From NCBI GenBank assembly GCA_019614645.1, contig JABWDB010000003.1:16391001-16455000 (forward strand): a stretch of DNA of 64,000 nt, given 5' to 3'. Shown one piece after another: positions 45,771 to 57,500 of the stretch (its first letter is position 1; each line of letters starts with the position of its first letter). Position numbers and translations under genes: made by a program. The DNA is from Stratiolaelaps scimitus (Eukaryota; Arthropoda; Arachnida; Mesostigmata; Laelapidae). The notes below the pieces were generated by a model. It was not told the origin of the DNA, made no database searches, and worked only from the letters and a program-made list of their open reading frames with translations.

Positions 45771-48700
45771 AATGTCGGCCTGTACTGCATGCCACGTCTG
45801 GCGCTGCAGTTGGGGCCCTTCAATATATAGGAGTTTTTCAAGCAGCACGCACGCATAGCTGGCAGTATATCGCAGACTCAAGTTGCAAAACTGGAGGCAG
45901 GAAGAGAAAGCAAGGGAAAGAAAGGAAGAGACGAATTTGCCGACCAGAGCCGTCGGCTTGAGGCTATCCATATATTCATATATATCACATGACCGTATTA
46001 GAATACACACGAACGCAGTAACATGACGTTAGCTGGCTGAAATTAGTAACCGACCTTCATCTCATCATGCCTACAGTCCTTTATGCTGTAAACAAAAGTT
46101 GAGCGCCTCATGCATATCATGTGAATATATATATATTTATATATATATTATATATATATATGTATATATATATAGAGTGGTCCGCTCGACCTGGTATCAT
46201 TAAACTGCCATTGCAGCTATATGTGAGTTCTCAGTGTCGATAATCCTTGATTAGTCTAAATATCAGAGGCATTTACGGTGCGGGCAGAATAACGACAAGT
46301 ATCAGTGTTCGGCTGATAGCGCTGTGAAAGGTGTCACTGCTACCGAGGATGTTTGGAGTTATATCAAGTTGATACACACGCGTGCCAAATTTGGAAGGAT
46401 CATGAAAGGCATTCTTTCGACCGTAGGATCCTCTGCTGCTAAATGGTATTGTTGGCCAATGTTCCATAATAATTACATTAAATATATATATTGACATCAT
46501 TAGATTGGCAGAGCTTCGGATAACGAACGGCGATCCTCTACTTCGACGCTAACGGTAGACGGCAGCTTTCCACTTATCTGATTTCGGCGTTCGGGTTTAC
46601 GCCTGACTACGCTAGTTCGCTCACCCGCCATCACCGGTTCGACAGTCAACTTTATTTTCCGACAAAGCCAAGCGCGTAGATGAATCGCGACCACCTCCGC
46701 GGGGCAATAGACGAAGTCTGAGAAAGCTAGCAGAACAGGTTGATAGGCAGAAAGGAGATCGGTTCACAATTAACGTCAGAGGTCGCTTTGATTCCACAAA
46801 ATTCTGCAGTATTCTTGTGCGATTTTCTAGCCGTTCGCTCACTTCATGCGTTCGAAGATAAGTTCAAGCGCCGGCAAATGGCCGAATGAAACGCGTGGAG
46901 GTGACGAACATGATAACAGTGGCAGGCAATCGGGAATAGATATGGGGCGACGGGCGATTTCAAAGATATTCACCACGAAGCCAGATAGAGAGAGATACAG
47001 AGGGAGACAGAGAAAGGTAAAAATGAAGGCGATTCAAAAGGAGAGAGAGAGAGAGTCGCAGCGATTCAGTTCGGCAAGGCCGTCAACACTAAAATGCTAG
47101 CTCAACCAAGCCAGCAACCAGCGATGACTTGCCGAGCACAATCTGGCTGATGTGGAAAGTGCCGTCGAATGTGATCTGGTAGAAGATAGAACCAAGGGGA
47201 ATCGAAGTCGGTCCAAATTGCTCAAGGGAGAAAAGACACTCAGCGTGGCTCGAGAGGGAGAGAGATAGAGAGAGAGCACCCTGCACTGGCACCTGTGGCG
47301 TGATTACCACCGTTTTGCATACTGCATTTCTTTCCCATAGCAAGCCGCGAAGTCGGCAAAACCTGGTGGTTTCGTGTTCAATATTCTCGATGATGACCAG
47401 ATCGATTCTGACTAATCGGGAAAACCCGGAGCATATACTCGAAGCAGGATTGCAGTCTTAATATATTAAATGTCTCAGTTCGGCCAATGTAACAGGACCT
47501 CACAGTCACCTTCGTCTCGGGCACGAAGGTTGAGTAAGAAAACACAGCGATTATATAGTTGTTATCGTCAGACGGGCTGGTGTACAATGCGGATAAAAAC
47601 GGAAGCTTTAGCCTGAAAAATGGATTACATCTTGAGCGAAGGCTCAGAGAGATTACGGTAGGGATTCTAGCCTGTTCCATCATTTCGTTCGTGAGGACGA
47701 GTTGCCGACACTATTGGGATGCGCAGCTTTACCTAAGGCGCTCTCTGCGGGATCCACCGGTCTCTGCAGGATATGTTACTTATAGCTGCGGGAGCAAGAT
47801 CTCACCATTATAAAGCCTGGGGGTTCCATCTTCAACGATTTTGAGTGTCAATGATTTCTGGCCATGGGTTGGAGTTTGTGATATTATCTTACCGACCGCT
47901 TTCATTTGGATCTCATCATCGCACTTCTTCTCTCCTATATACTATATTATATATTTGAAATAATCACCCAGAAAGTGGTGGAATGGAGGGCATCGCAGTA
48001 ATGGCCTGCGATGGAAACCTATGATAACTGTCACAGTGGCGAGGGCTGCATTGAGGCTCGTGCGTCTGAACACACCTTCATGCCTACCACTTAGTGACTA
48101 CTGAGGTTTGGCCGTTGAGATTGAATTGAAAACCACGAACTGACGCATGAGTTGCGATCGCAGGTTCGACCGCCAACCGTCGTCGATGCGGGAACGTGCT
48201 TGGATTTACCGTGGCTTCGCAGAGGTCTGTTGAAGAATACCCAGTTAGGTTTAGCAGGACCGACCCTCAAAAAAAAAATGAAAAACCGATAAATATTGTA
48301 ATCCCTATTCCTGACGACAATTGTAATCCCTTGAGCGACAGAACCGGTGGGGCTTGCCGTGGAGGGCATCGACTAGGACTCAGCTACAGAAGACAGTTTT
48401 TAGTCAATATCAGATAGATATAACGAAGACTCTTGCACCAATGAACAGGCAAAGTGCGTTGCCACTTAGTTATCAAAATTCAATGCCGTGGTCTATTTAA
48501 CCAATGAGATTTGGGACATTAATTAATATAGGTTTGCGAGGTCGTACGATGTCTTTATTTGTCAAATACTCTGACAGAGAAACCACCACAATTGTTATTT
48601 TTGTTACGAAAGCCTACAGATATTCAGCATGTGGACGCCTTGACTCGAGCACTTGAGCAATTATTAATTACTATCATTATCATTATTCATTATGTGTATA

Positions 48701-49062
48701 GCGGCAGTCCCATTTGCGCGCAGGTGCGCCGATCTAATGTGAATGTGTCTGGCTGGCTGTGCGGTTAAAGCTAATCCAATGTCAAACCTGGAGTGACGCT
48801 CAATGTGGAGTGGCCAGCGAGTTGGGGTGGCACTTACTGCATGAATGGACCACAAGTCCTCGTATACCTCAATGACTATCTCCCTTTCGGTGTGTACCGT
48901 CTCATTGAGGAATACGTAATTAGCATCAATTGTATTGATTCTGCCGCCAGCACTGTCCCGCTTTTCCATAGCTGCTTCTATCGAAGTCACTGATATTCGT
49001 CTGTTATTCAAGCAAGCAATGTCAACGAGAAGAGCCTATCTGTCACTTTGATGGGCTCCTGA
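45771..49062. other. unassigned sequence
   Basis: It contains an interrupted TA tract at 46.12-46.17 kb and short GA runs near 46.99-47.06 and 47.25-47.27 kb. A charged plus-strand frame from ATG 46846 overlaps GA repeats. Coding-like frames at 48.66-49.01 kb occur on both strands with no recognisable domain. None is called. Confidence 0.4.
46124..46174. repeat. interrupted (TA)n tract
   Basis: TA units interrupted by TT and TG, about 50 bp. Confidence 0.93.
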
Positions 49063-49302
49063 ATGAAGATCAGGTCACTCATTCATTGTGGTGTCTTGTT
49101 ATGGCTCCTTGCCTTGAAATTAGCATGCGATAATTATCTCGAAGAGTGTGCGGCTTTCATTGCGCCTGCTATTGAGTACACGGACAGGCGCCACTGCCAT
49201 TTAATACCGTGTCTAATATCGGCTATCCATGGTTTGATGACGACGCAAGCATTGTTGTTAGGTACTAAATACATCATTGGCAAATTTTTGCCGTATATTT
49301 AG
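49063..49302 (+). CDS. unassigned 79-codon ORF with signal-peptide-like start
   Basis: ATG at 49063 opens a 79-residue frame ending in TAG. The first 21 residues (MKIRSLIHCGVLLWLLALKLA) have a short basic N-region and a Leu-rich hydrophobic core like a secretory signal peptide, followed by CDNYLEECAAF. Further Cys residues (HCHLIPC) and a second hydrophobic stretch near the C-terminus (GLMTTQALLLGTKYIIGKFL) follow. If real, it would be a small secreted or membrane-anchored peptide. The family is not recognised, no promoter is evident, and hydrophobic frames of this size arise by chance. Confidence 0.18.
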   Translation: MKIRSLIHCGVLLWLLALKLACDNYLEECAAFIAPAIEYTDRRHCHLIPCLISAIHGLMTTQALLLGTKYIIGKFLPYI

Positions 49303-49358
49303 TCAAGTCGCTGAAGCAGCGATTTGCAACCCCATCTTACTTTAGTAGCGATATGAAC

Positions 49359-49361
<3 letters not shown>

Positions 49362-49399
<38 letters not shown>
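49362..49399. repeat. (TA)n microsatellite
   Basis: About nineteen TA units. Confidence 0.96.
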
Positions 49400-49403
<4 letters not shown>

Positions 49404-51067
49404 TTTGCATGGCTCGAAACCTCTCAACACCAGCACCTCCACTGAAGGCCTTGCCTACGGCACAAGGTTGATATATTGGCTTGACCATTGATGTATATGC
49501 CGCATCAGTGCATTCTATATATACCAGAAGACATCGAATCGATTCCTGCTAAGTTGAAGACATCTGGACTAAAGTTTCCTCGAGGTGTTCTTTGTGGGAT
49601 GATTAATAGTGTTGCGTCGCTGTTCCATTGGCTTCTGCTTTCAACCAACACTATCGTATTTCACTCTTTCGCTAATATATATATTGCTCATTGTTTATCT
49701 AGATATGTTCATGTGACATGCTGAATATGAATGCCAACGGCTAAATGCATGTACACCCATGCCTGCCGAACAAAGGCAATTAGTTCAAATAGATCCTTGA
49801 TGCGGTTGTGGATCTACTCGATTGCAACACCCTCCGCAGTTCTTCGGTGAGTACCGGTTGTCGTTTCCATATTCGGTCGATCTGCAGATTAGATAAGTAT
49901 TCTCTATAGCTTGGCTATATTCCAAATATCAATATCCATTTGCTCCAGTCGCTGTAGGGAATTTGCGTGGCAGATCCATATATAGTAGATTAGCTCGTGC
50001 GGGGAATTATTCAGCAGTGGTCTCCTCAGCACGAAGTAAACGACAATCATGCGCACGCGAGCGCGTTGAGTCCCACACAGATGGCTACTCCGAACGACAA
50101 TGACGACGACACTCCAACGACTGTGCTATGGCGTATGCCGGCCATAGCAGCAGCTTGGCACAACGTTCGGAGCGGTAGTTCGGGCCTTTGGCAATTAAGG
50201 CCAGGACACCAAGTAGCGCTAGCCATTTGTAGCTTCTCATCACACTAGGCGAAGAGTGAGTGTCCTAGCGAAGTGAGGCTCATAGCGGAATGGCGACCAC
50301 TGATTCGCCATACGCGCCGAAGAGGGAGCAGTGATTCGCTGTTCCGTACCGCTACGGGGACGGCCTTTTTTCTTAGCCTGTTCTGCTGACGGCGCCTCTC
50401 CACTGTCTTAACAGCCTCCACGCACTCCTCAAAGCAGTGACACCCTACTCAGCATGTGTGTATAATGTTCGTGCCCTTCATCAACGGATCGACGGACCAC
50501 CTAAGGGCGAACGCCGGGTCGAACCGGACGGGACGGGGCGAGGCGGGGCTTGACCTCGCTTACTCAGCTAGGCCACCTAGGTTATAGGCAGTATCGTTTT
50601 TTCGTCGTCCTCCTTCTAGAGAGAAGTCTAGAGATAGCGAACGAGATGAACCGTCCTCGTAACGCGTCTCGAGAGGCGGGAGTGGATGGCCAGTGGGCGT
50701 GTTTCGTCGAGCCCAAACGTCGCGACACGGATGGCGGCGCAATAGAAATTCGGTGCCATTGGTCTATGCAAATGTGGAAGGAGAAACGGCAATATGGGTT
50801 AAGGAGTGACAACGAAAAGGAGTAAGAGCCGCCGCGGAGAGTCCTTGGGGTGTCGAATCGGTCGACTGAAGGCAGCTGTAATGTCGTGAATGGGATAACA
50901 TCTTTAGTATTAACCCTGTTAGTTCACGTTGTGGCCGATACGCGTTCTATGTGGATATTTAAGCCTACAATTCCTCATTTTGTCTCAATGGCGGAAGATT
51001 TAATTGAGCAGCGATTGACAGATGTTGCACAGGTATTTATATCTGTGGAAGTCAACCCTTATTTCTG

Positions 51068-51068
<1 letters not shown>

Positions 51069-51134
<66 letters not shown>
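51069..51134. repeat. (TA)n microsatellite
   Basis: About 27 perfect TA units, a TT break, then six more. Confidence 0.96.
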
Positions 51135-51354
51135 GTGTACATTCGTTTGTGATAATGCTTCCAGCACTGCAAATGGTACGAGTTGCTGGGTGGGGTATAC
51201 TAGTGGCATAATGAAGCTTTTCATATGCCTTCTAAGCAGATTCTGCCTACCCAGACCGAGAAGTGCGTCTAGCTGCGTCTATCTATTTATCTAGCTATCT
51301 CTCGACAACCGCAAACATTGTCATGCGTGGTGATTCAGACGCTACGCCATACTT

Positions 51355-51363
51355 TATATAAAG
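51355..51363 (+). promoter_or_regulatory. TATA box (candidate)
   Basis: TATATAAAG preceded by CTT and followed by GGCGC. The position about 30 bp downstream falls in the pyrimidine-rich CCCCTACTTTCCCC at 51384-51398, a possible start site. An ATG with good context follows at 51424. The initiator is weaker than the one at 4247. Confidence 0.35.
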
Positions 51364-51400
51364 GGCGCTGTTGAGCCGCGTCTCCCCTACTTTCCCCTCC

Positions 51401-51421
51401 ATGAACCTCCTCGGGAGCTGA
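51401..51421 (+). other. short upstream ORF
   Basis: ATG AAC CTC CTC GGG AGC TGA encodes six residues and stops two bases before the ATG at 51424. This arrangement would allow reinitiation at the main start. It matters only if the TATA box at 51355 drives a transcript. Confidence 0.25.
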
Positions 51422-51423
51422 AA

Positions 51424-51756
51424 ATGGCTGATCTAGAGCGCCCTGTAGGCAGGAGGCCGTTTGGCCGGACATTTGCGGCCACCGGAAACGGGACGGAAGT
51501 CAGAACGATGTTACGTCAAGAGAAGCCTCCGCAGTCCGTGGAACCCCTGCAGGGCTCGTGGTGTGGCCTACGCTCATCCTCGCGTGTCTACAAAAGAACG
51601 TCGCTGGGCCGGGTGGACTCAACAGACCGACCTCTGAAGCGCGCTCTAGAGCCGTCGGCCGGCTCCACTTCTTCATTCGAACGTGCTGAGGGATGGATCT
51701 GGGGTTCGTGCCGGTCTGGAGTTCCAGTCGTGGATACCGTCGAGTACCAGCGGTAA
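51424..51756 (+). CDS. unassigned 110-codon ORF, possible first coding exon
   Basis: The ATG at 51424 has a strong context (AAAATGG) and lies about 60 bp downstream of a TATA box. The 110-residue product starts MADLERPVGRRPFGRTFAAT and is basic and Ser/Arg-rich, with TSLGRVDSTDRPLKRALEPS in the middle and a Trp/Gly segment near the end (GWIWGSCRSG). There is no signal peptide or membrane span. The terminating TAA lies inside CAGCGGTAAAGT, which is also a fair splice donor (GT at 51753-51754). An exon read as CAGCG/GTAAAG would avoid the stop and continue in a later exon. The family is not recognised. The region is GC-rich, where long frames are common. Confidence 0.28.
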   Translation: MADLERPVGRRPFGRTFAATGNGTEVRTMLRQEKPPQSVEPLQGSWCGLRSSSRVYKRTSLGRVDSTDRPLKRALEPSAGSTSSFERAEGWIWGSCRSGVPVVDTVEYQR

Positions 51757-54724
51757 AGTCGGCGTGCTAGGTCGTTTGCTTCTTTTCAAAACGAACTGCA
51801 CATCATACGCACAAGCGCGCAGTGGTAGCGAAAACTCCGGCGCCTTTTTCCCCGAGAGTCAGTTTCTGTGGCAGTCGACGACAGTGGCGTTCCGGTACGA
51901 AAAACTGCTCCTGCCGAACTGACGTGTGAGGAACGCTCGCGTTGTGACTACCTTTGGCTAAAAAAGCTCAGCCTAAGGTAGGCGGTAGGTGGCATAGGGC
52001 GAGTTGGTAGGCAAATCCCTAATGAATAGCTGCTATTCCTCGCTCGTTCTCCCCTTATGTATGTGTCTAAAGTTCTTCAGTCGCCTTGGTCTCCAGTCAA
52101 CTCGGTCTTCACCCGCCCCAGCGTCTTTTCAGAGGGTGCTCTACCCGCCCCCGCACCCGACTATCTTCTTCGTCTCCGATTCTGTCTCCGCCTCAACGTC
52201 TTCATGAATTATGCAGCATTTCTTCTCTTCATTCGTCCGTCCAACGAGCTGATCCAGCGACCTAGCGACCTCTCCTTGAGTTCTTTTCGGCTTCTCCCTA
52301 TTTCATCGAAGCCTTTTGAGGGTATTCCAGCCTCTGTTGACAGTCGTTATCAACAAGCAACCAGCCAAACGAGCCTAAATCTGCACCCGCTTGGCCAACA
52401 GCAAGCAAACTATCCCCACCATCTGGCTCTAGCAATGACAACTGTGACCTCACTTCCAGCCCGGCCATCAGTGGCGCTGATTTCTTTCAACCAGTGTGCT
52501 AGCACCACCACCACCACCGTCGCGACCGTAGCTTCCTGCAGCTCCTGCCGACCGGTATTCGCTTTCAATTCACTTGCAGATGTAAAAACGTCCCCTGCGC
52601 GTTTTGGAGCTGGGTGGTCCGACTTAGAATTAAGGAGGCCCGAAACCACAAGGTGACAGTCGCTACTGCGCATATATGTGTAGCATATGCGATACACACA
52701 GTTGCATTGGCTTGGCACAGTATACCAGAGGATTGTGTGGGACACAATTCGACAGCAGTGTTGAATTCCATCCTTGTCAGTACCTTTGCCCGCTGGGAGA
52801 ACTAGCTTTGTCTTTGAAGCGGTACCTGTGTTTTTGAGACAAAATGAAGATCACAAGAAAGGCAGTTGGATGCCACCGCGGCTTCCTCGCCCCTATACTA
52901 GAACTGGATAAGTTGTCCCCAGCATTTGGCCCGCCACCTATCCCAAACGGGACGGGTCCTAAGTCCTACGCAGCCCCTCTCCCTCCCGATCTCTCTCACG
53001 CTTGGCTGTCAGCTCGACAGGCGAGCAGTGTATCTCGACGTCGGCGCCAGCGGGAGCCTTCAGCGTACTGCATTGCTTGTGCAGTACATCTGCCAGCAGT
53101 GGAAGCAGAGTGGGACTAGAGTGGAGTGGAGTACGTAGAACATGAAGTCTCACATGTTGCGCCGCATCTTGTCGGTGCTCTTCCTGACGTTCGTACAGAA
53201 GGCGAAGGCAGTGAGGCCAGCAGGAAGCTGCGCGCAATCCTTGCGGCCTTCGCGTTGCCATGATTTCTCTCTGGGTCCCGCATTCCCCCGCCGCTTCTAC
53301 CAGCTCCTCGAATCTGGCTGGATTCCCGCCCTTAGCTGGCTGGGCTCGGACCTTAGAGCCGTTCGGGGGTCCGGGACAAGAGCAGACCCTCGCTGCACTC
53401 GTTGCGGATGGATCTTTTTGGCCTCTTCGTCAGACGGAACGCCAGCCAACAAACAGGACAGGCGGAAAAGCGAAAGTTGGCCTCATTCGGCGGCACCAGC
53501 GACAGCGACACCCGAGGCCAGCCCCTAGATTGTCTTCGCGTCTACTCAAAAGACATCTAGGCGAGCGACATCTTGCCTCGGACGATGTCGCTGAAAGCGT
53601 GTAGGAAGAGGGAACAACAGGGAGAATATCCGAGCAATGAGTAGTGCGTTCAACTCTTTTGCCGCAATGCTCCTGCTGCTGAGAAAATGAGAGCCACATT
53701 GGACCACCACTACAATACTATTCCCTCTATTGGATTGAGTTGACGTGACAAAGGCTCTCCCGTTTCGCTTAGCGGCAGCCAGCAACACACCGCTGTTGCC
53801 GCATAACCATGTGGCTGATATACACTTGGCGTACCCTACCCCACATGAGAGATACGAGATTGCAGCGCAATTGTGTACAGGCATATTTCAATGTTTCTGG
53901 CATACTCGTCTGCCGAGGGCCTTACAAAGTACGAAGTCCGGATGCACGCTTAGACGCTTATACGTCATCACTGGCCTGCTGGATGCTGAGAATCTAACTA
54001 AAACGCACCAAGCAATCGATTTAGAGAAATATGCCCGACAGGGCAACTAATTTCGCGTTTATTAATATCGGACGTTTGGATGCGCATACGTGATACTTCT
54101 CCCACTAAAAGTTTTTGGCTGTTGACAGCTTGGATTAATAAACTGAATCGTTTTTCACCATCAGGCAATGCCAGTTCCGTCCCAACGCTACGGGCATATT
54201 AGAAGGCATCAACCACCATTTTCCCGACTGTATATCAAACAAAGAAATCGATGATGACGTGACACAGGCTCTAAACTGTGTCTGCCCAAAAGAAGAGGCG
54301 CAGCAACCCGAATATATTGGGATGAGTATCCTTTGTGCTGAATGCATAAATATGTGCACACGTGTATTCGATGTCGGTCGGATACCGAGAGGCTCACGCA
54401 CGCCTCAATTTCTGTGAGTGGTCGAACGCATATTGCGTATTGCACAAGGGGTGATAATTTCTGGGATTCGCAAGCACACTGACTGCGTCATTCGAACAGC
54501 GCCTCCTCCATGGTCGGCATTCTCATCAGAATACGTTACCGCGTCACGTTTCACAGGGCTTGGGTTAGGTTTGGTTGGGTACCGACATTCAGTCTGTCTC
54601 ACTGCCGCCCTCCGCCCCCCATTGCACCCTCTCTCTTCTTCTCGTCTTTCACGCGTCAAGGAAAAGGCATCCAAGCAAGCAAGCGTCCAGCTGTGCCTCT
54701 AATTCGTTTCGACATTGCGCGTCC

Positions 54725-54740
54725 ATATATATATATATAT
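54725..54740. repeat. (TA)n short microsatellite
   Basis: Eight TA units in GC-rich sequence. Confidence 0.88.
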
Positions 54741-55089
54741 GCGCGAGTACTCTGACGCAGGCGAATATTAGACGCCGCCGCCGCATGAAGACACAACCGG
54801 CCGCCACCGGGCCATCACTTGTCAGCCCCAACCGGGGCCAGGATCCACTTTGATCTGTAGCAAAACTTACCGGTCGACTCCGATGTATGTCGCTGTTCGA
54901 CAAGAGATACACAAATATTTCCAAAAGGGCCGAAACCGAAGTGGGGCCTTAAGGCTACCCCGCAAGGCTGCGAAGACTATTGTCGGAGCAATCTAGCAAT
55001 CTGTTCCGACACCATGGCCCCCAGAGGGACCCCTACCGCTTGCTTCCCCTCGTAGCGTTAAGCCGCCGTTGTGACCTTCTCCAGATCTG

Positions 55090-55092
<3 letters not shown>

Positions 55093-55120
<28 letters not shown>
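55093..55120 (+). repeat. (CT)n microsatellite
   Basis: About fourteen CT units followed by CCCTCTTTCT. Confidence 0.94.
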
Positions 55121-55125
<5 letters not shown>

Positions 55126-56167
55126 TTTCTATCTCTACGCGTCTATGTCTTTCTGTGTGCGAATGAGTTGTGGGTGCATGGGGTGTTGCGATGTGAGCCT
55201 ATGTGTATGTGTGCGTGTGCCAAACGCCAGAAATGTCTGCGGAAACTGAGGCCTCCGAATTCGCTTCGCGTCTCCCTCGACCGCTCGTGCACCCTGCTCA
55301 CGCTAGCAGAGAACCAGGCGACCTCGTAGCGGCCTCGCAGCCAAATATAGATGTCGGCCATAACCCAATAACCGGCTTGGCCGATAACGGGCCAGCAGGT
55401 GGGAAGAAACCTCCAGCTCTCGTGCCTCGCACTCTCCACGGCCCGAAGGCTCAGACGAAGTGCGTTGTCCCTTCGACGCCCCTCAGCCGCCATACCAGCC
55501 GCATCTCCGAGCAACTTCCTGCAGCCCCCCATCTTGACTGTGCTGCCAGCGCGGATCGCGCAAGAAAGCCGGGCGGCTATGAGCGGTGGTACAGCAGTAG
55601 CCTAAGGCGTTGATCGACAATGAGGCACTCGCGACTCGGGGCACCTGTAGCAGCATTTCTGTATTTTCTTGCCGAGACACACGTTCCATTCTTCAATGGC
55701 TCGGGCGGTGCCGGCGGAGCCACAGTAAGGCTCGCCGGTTGATTGAACGGCGGATAAACACGAATGCGTTGGAGTGACACAAGCTGTAGACAGCGAGCAC
55801 AGGGGTGAAGAGCACACACACGAAAGCGACAAAGAGGCGCCAGGCAACTCGGTGCAGCAGGGCAGAACGGCGGAACCAACTGCAACAGCAGCAATCGCCG
55901 CACCCAACGGGAAATGTCGGAGATACAGAACAACAGTGTCCTTCTGTTTGTACCCACGGCCCTGGCGGGACGGCAACGAGAGGAGCGAAGGGCACAAGAG
56001 GTTTCTAACGACTGTGGTAGAAAAACTGTGACTGCCTGCGGGACGATATATGGAATGTATAGCGACATCGGTGATGACCACCATGCGAGAGATGTCATTG
56101 AGGGCCCGAGATGTGCATACATATGCATAGGAGCAAGTGATCGCGACGGTGACGCCGCGGCCGTATG

Positions 56168-56191
56168 TATATATATATATATATATATATA
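56168..56191. repeat. (TA)n microsatellite
   Basis: About twelve TA units in otherwise GC-rich sequence. Confidence 0.94.
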
Positions 56192-57500
56192 GACAATACG
56201 GCTGAATGACGCTGCAGACACAAGACGTATATCTAACTTCAAAACGTTGGCGACCTAGCTGACTTCAGTCGCTGAGAGTTGGGGCTCGGAGCGACTACTT
56301 GACAGTATGCACACGCATCGAAATACGGGCTCCCCGGACGAGAAGGGCGACGACAGATAGACACCGGACAGTTGTCTTGCAGGGCTCATCTGTCCGTCCG
56401 TCGACGCCATGGACACCGAAGCGTCCGCTGGGTAGAACGAACGATAATCCTGGTAAACCTCTCTGGCTGAGTGCTATCTAGTAGGTCCCGGCGTTGTCGA
56501 CGCAGTCGATGAGGCCTTCGTCGATATCCATCCGTGGCGGGGCATCCGCTGCGGCACGCTCCTTTTTCCACCGCGTCGCTGTGACCGACGTGAACACTGA
56601 ACACTGCTGGTGGATTGTTGCCCGCCGCGCGCAAACCGCTCGATAGGCAGCCGAGTGCTGGGACGCTGCAGCCTCTGCAGCCAAGCGTCGTAACTCGTGG
56701 TGGCTGGCTTGTCGCTTCAGGCGATCGATTATGTCAAAGTGGGAGTAGATGTCCGAAGAAAACGAATAGAGACAGCCACCGCGCGGTAGCATAGCAGAAG
56801 AAGAGGCAGCTGCAGCAGAAACGGTCGCGGCTACCACCGCCGCCGCCGCCACCGTCGCCGCTACCAACTCGACAACGGCGTTAGCGAATACGTTGCTGTT
56901 GTTGCCGTCGCAGTTCTCGTCGTTTTTTTCCTCCCCTGAAGTCTCCTGAATTATTTATCGACGAGATGGATGGTGAGGAAGAAGTGTACGGAAGGGCTGT
57001 AATGGGATGGGGAGTAGAATGAAGGGAGCAACGGAGGCTCTCGGCCGACACCGATCCTCATGCGCCGCAGTCGGCGACGACGACGCGGGGGCGGACGTTA
57101 GGCCACCTGCCAGGCCCGCAGGAGTAGCGACGAATACATAAAACCCAATCGCGATCCTCCCTCGATCCTATCTGGACAGCAACTTGCATCATGTTGCGGG
57201 GAGCAGGACCGCAACCGCCGCCGCCACCGCCGGCCTTCACCTCCACGGCGGACGCTACCGCCATTGAATGAATGAAGCAGACATCGGAGGACCCAGACCA
57301 GTAGTGTCCAATGATGCAGGCGGGCCCGTACACGGGATGTCTGTTATGCGTATTAGTGGTGGTGGTGGTAGTGGTAGTAGCAGCAGTAGTATCCCTCGTG
57401 GCGGACCAGTAGTATTAATGTGTAGGAGAGTATGGGGCCCGTCGACTGGCCAACCTGTCGACCAGCAAGACAGCTGGCCAATACGGCGCTAGCTGAAATG

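Larger units (their letters stand above)
49303..51354. other. unassigned sequence
   Basis: It includes two long TA tracts and a GC-rich patch at 50.4-50.85 kb. No gene is recognised. Confidence 0.45.
51757..57500. other. GC-rich region without recognised gene
   Basis: CpG-rich sequence with many overlapping frames on both strands, including 199 codons at 52057 (plus) and 221 codons at 56242 (minus). None shows a domain, signal peptide or consistent coding composition. Repeats include CCA units near 52505, a CT tract, TA tracts and GCC/GGT units near 56835 and 57355. It may contain untranslated exons. Confidence 0.4.

Noticed and set aside
52057..52656. 199-codon plus-strand open frame
   Set aside because: No recognisable domain, low-complexity Thr run from CCA repeats, and an antisense frame of similar quality. 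It could be exonic but cannot be supported.
55577..56242. 221-codon minus-strand open frame
   Set aside because: It runs through a TA microsatellite (Ile-Tyr run) and has a Cys/Ala/Ser-rich composition without a domain; overlapping frames on both strands are equally open.
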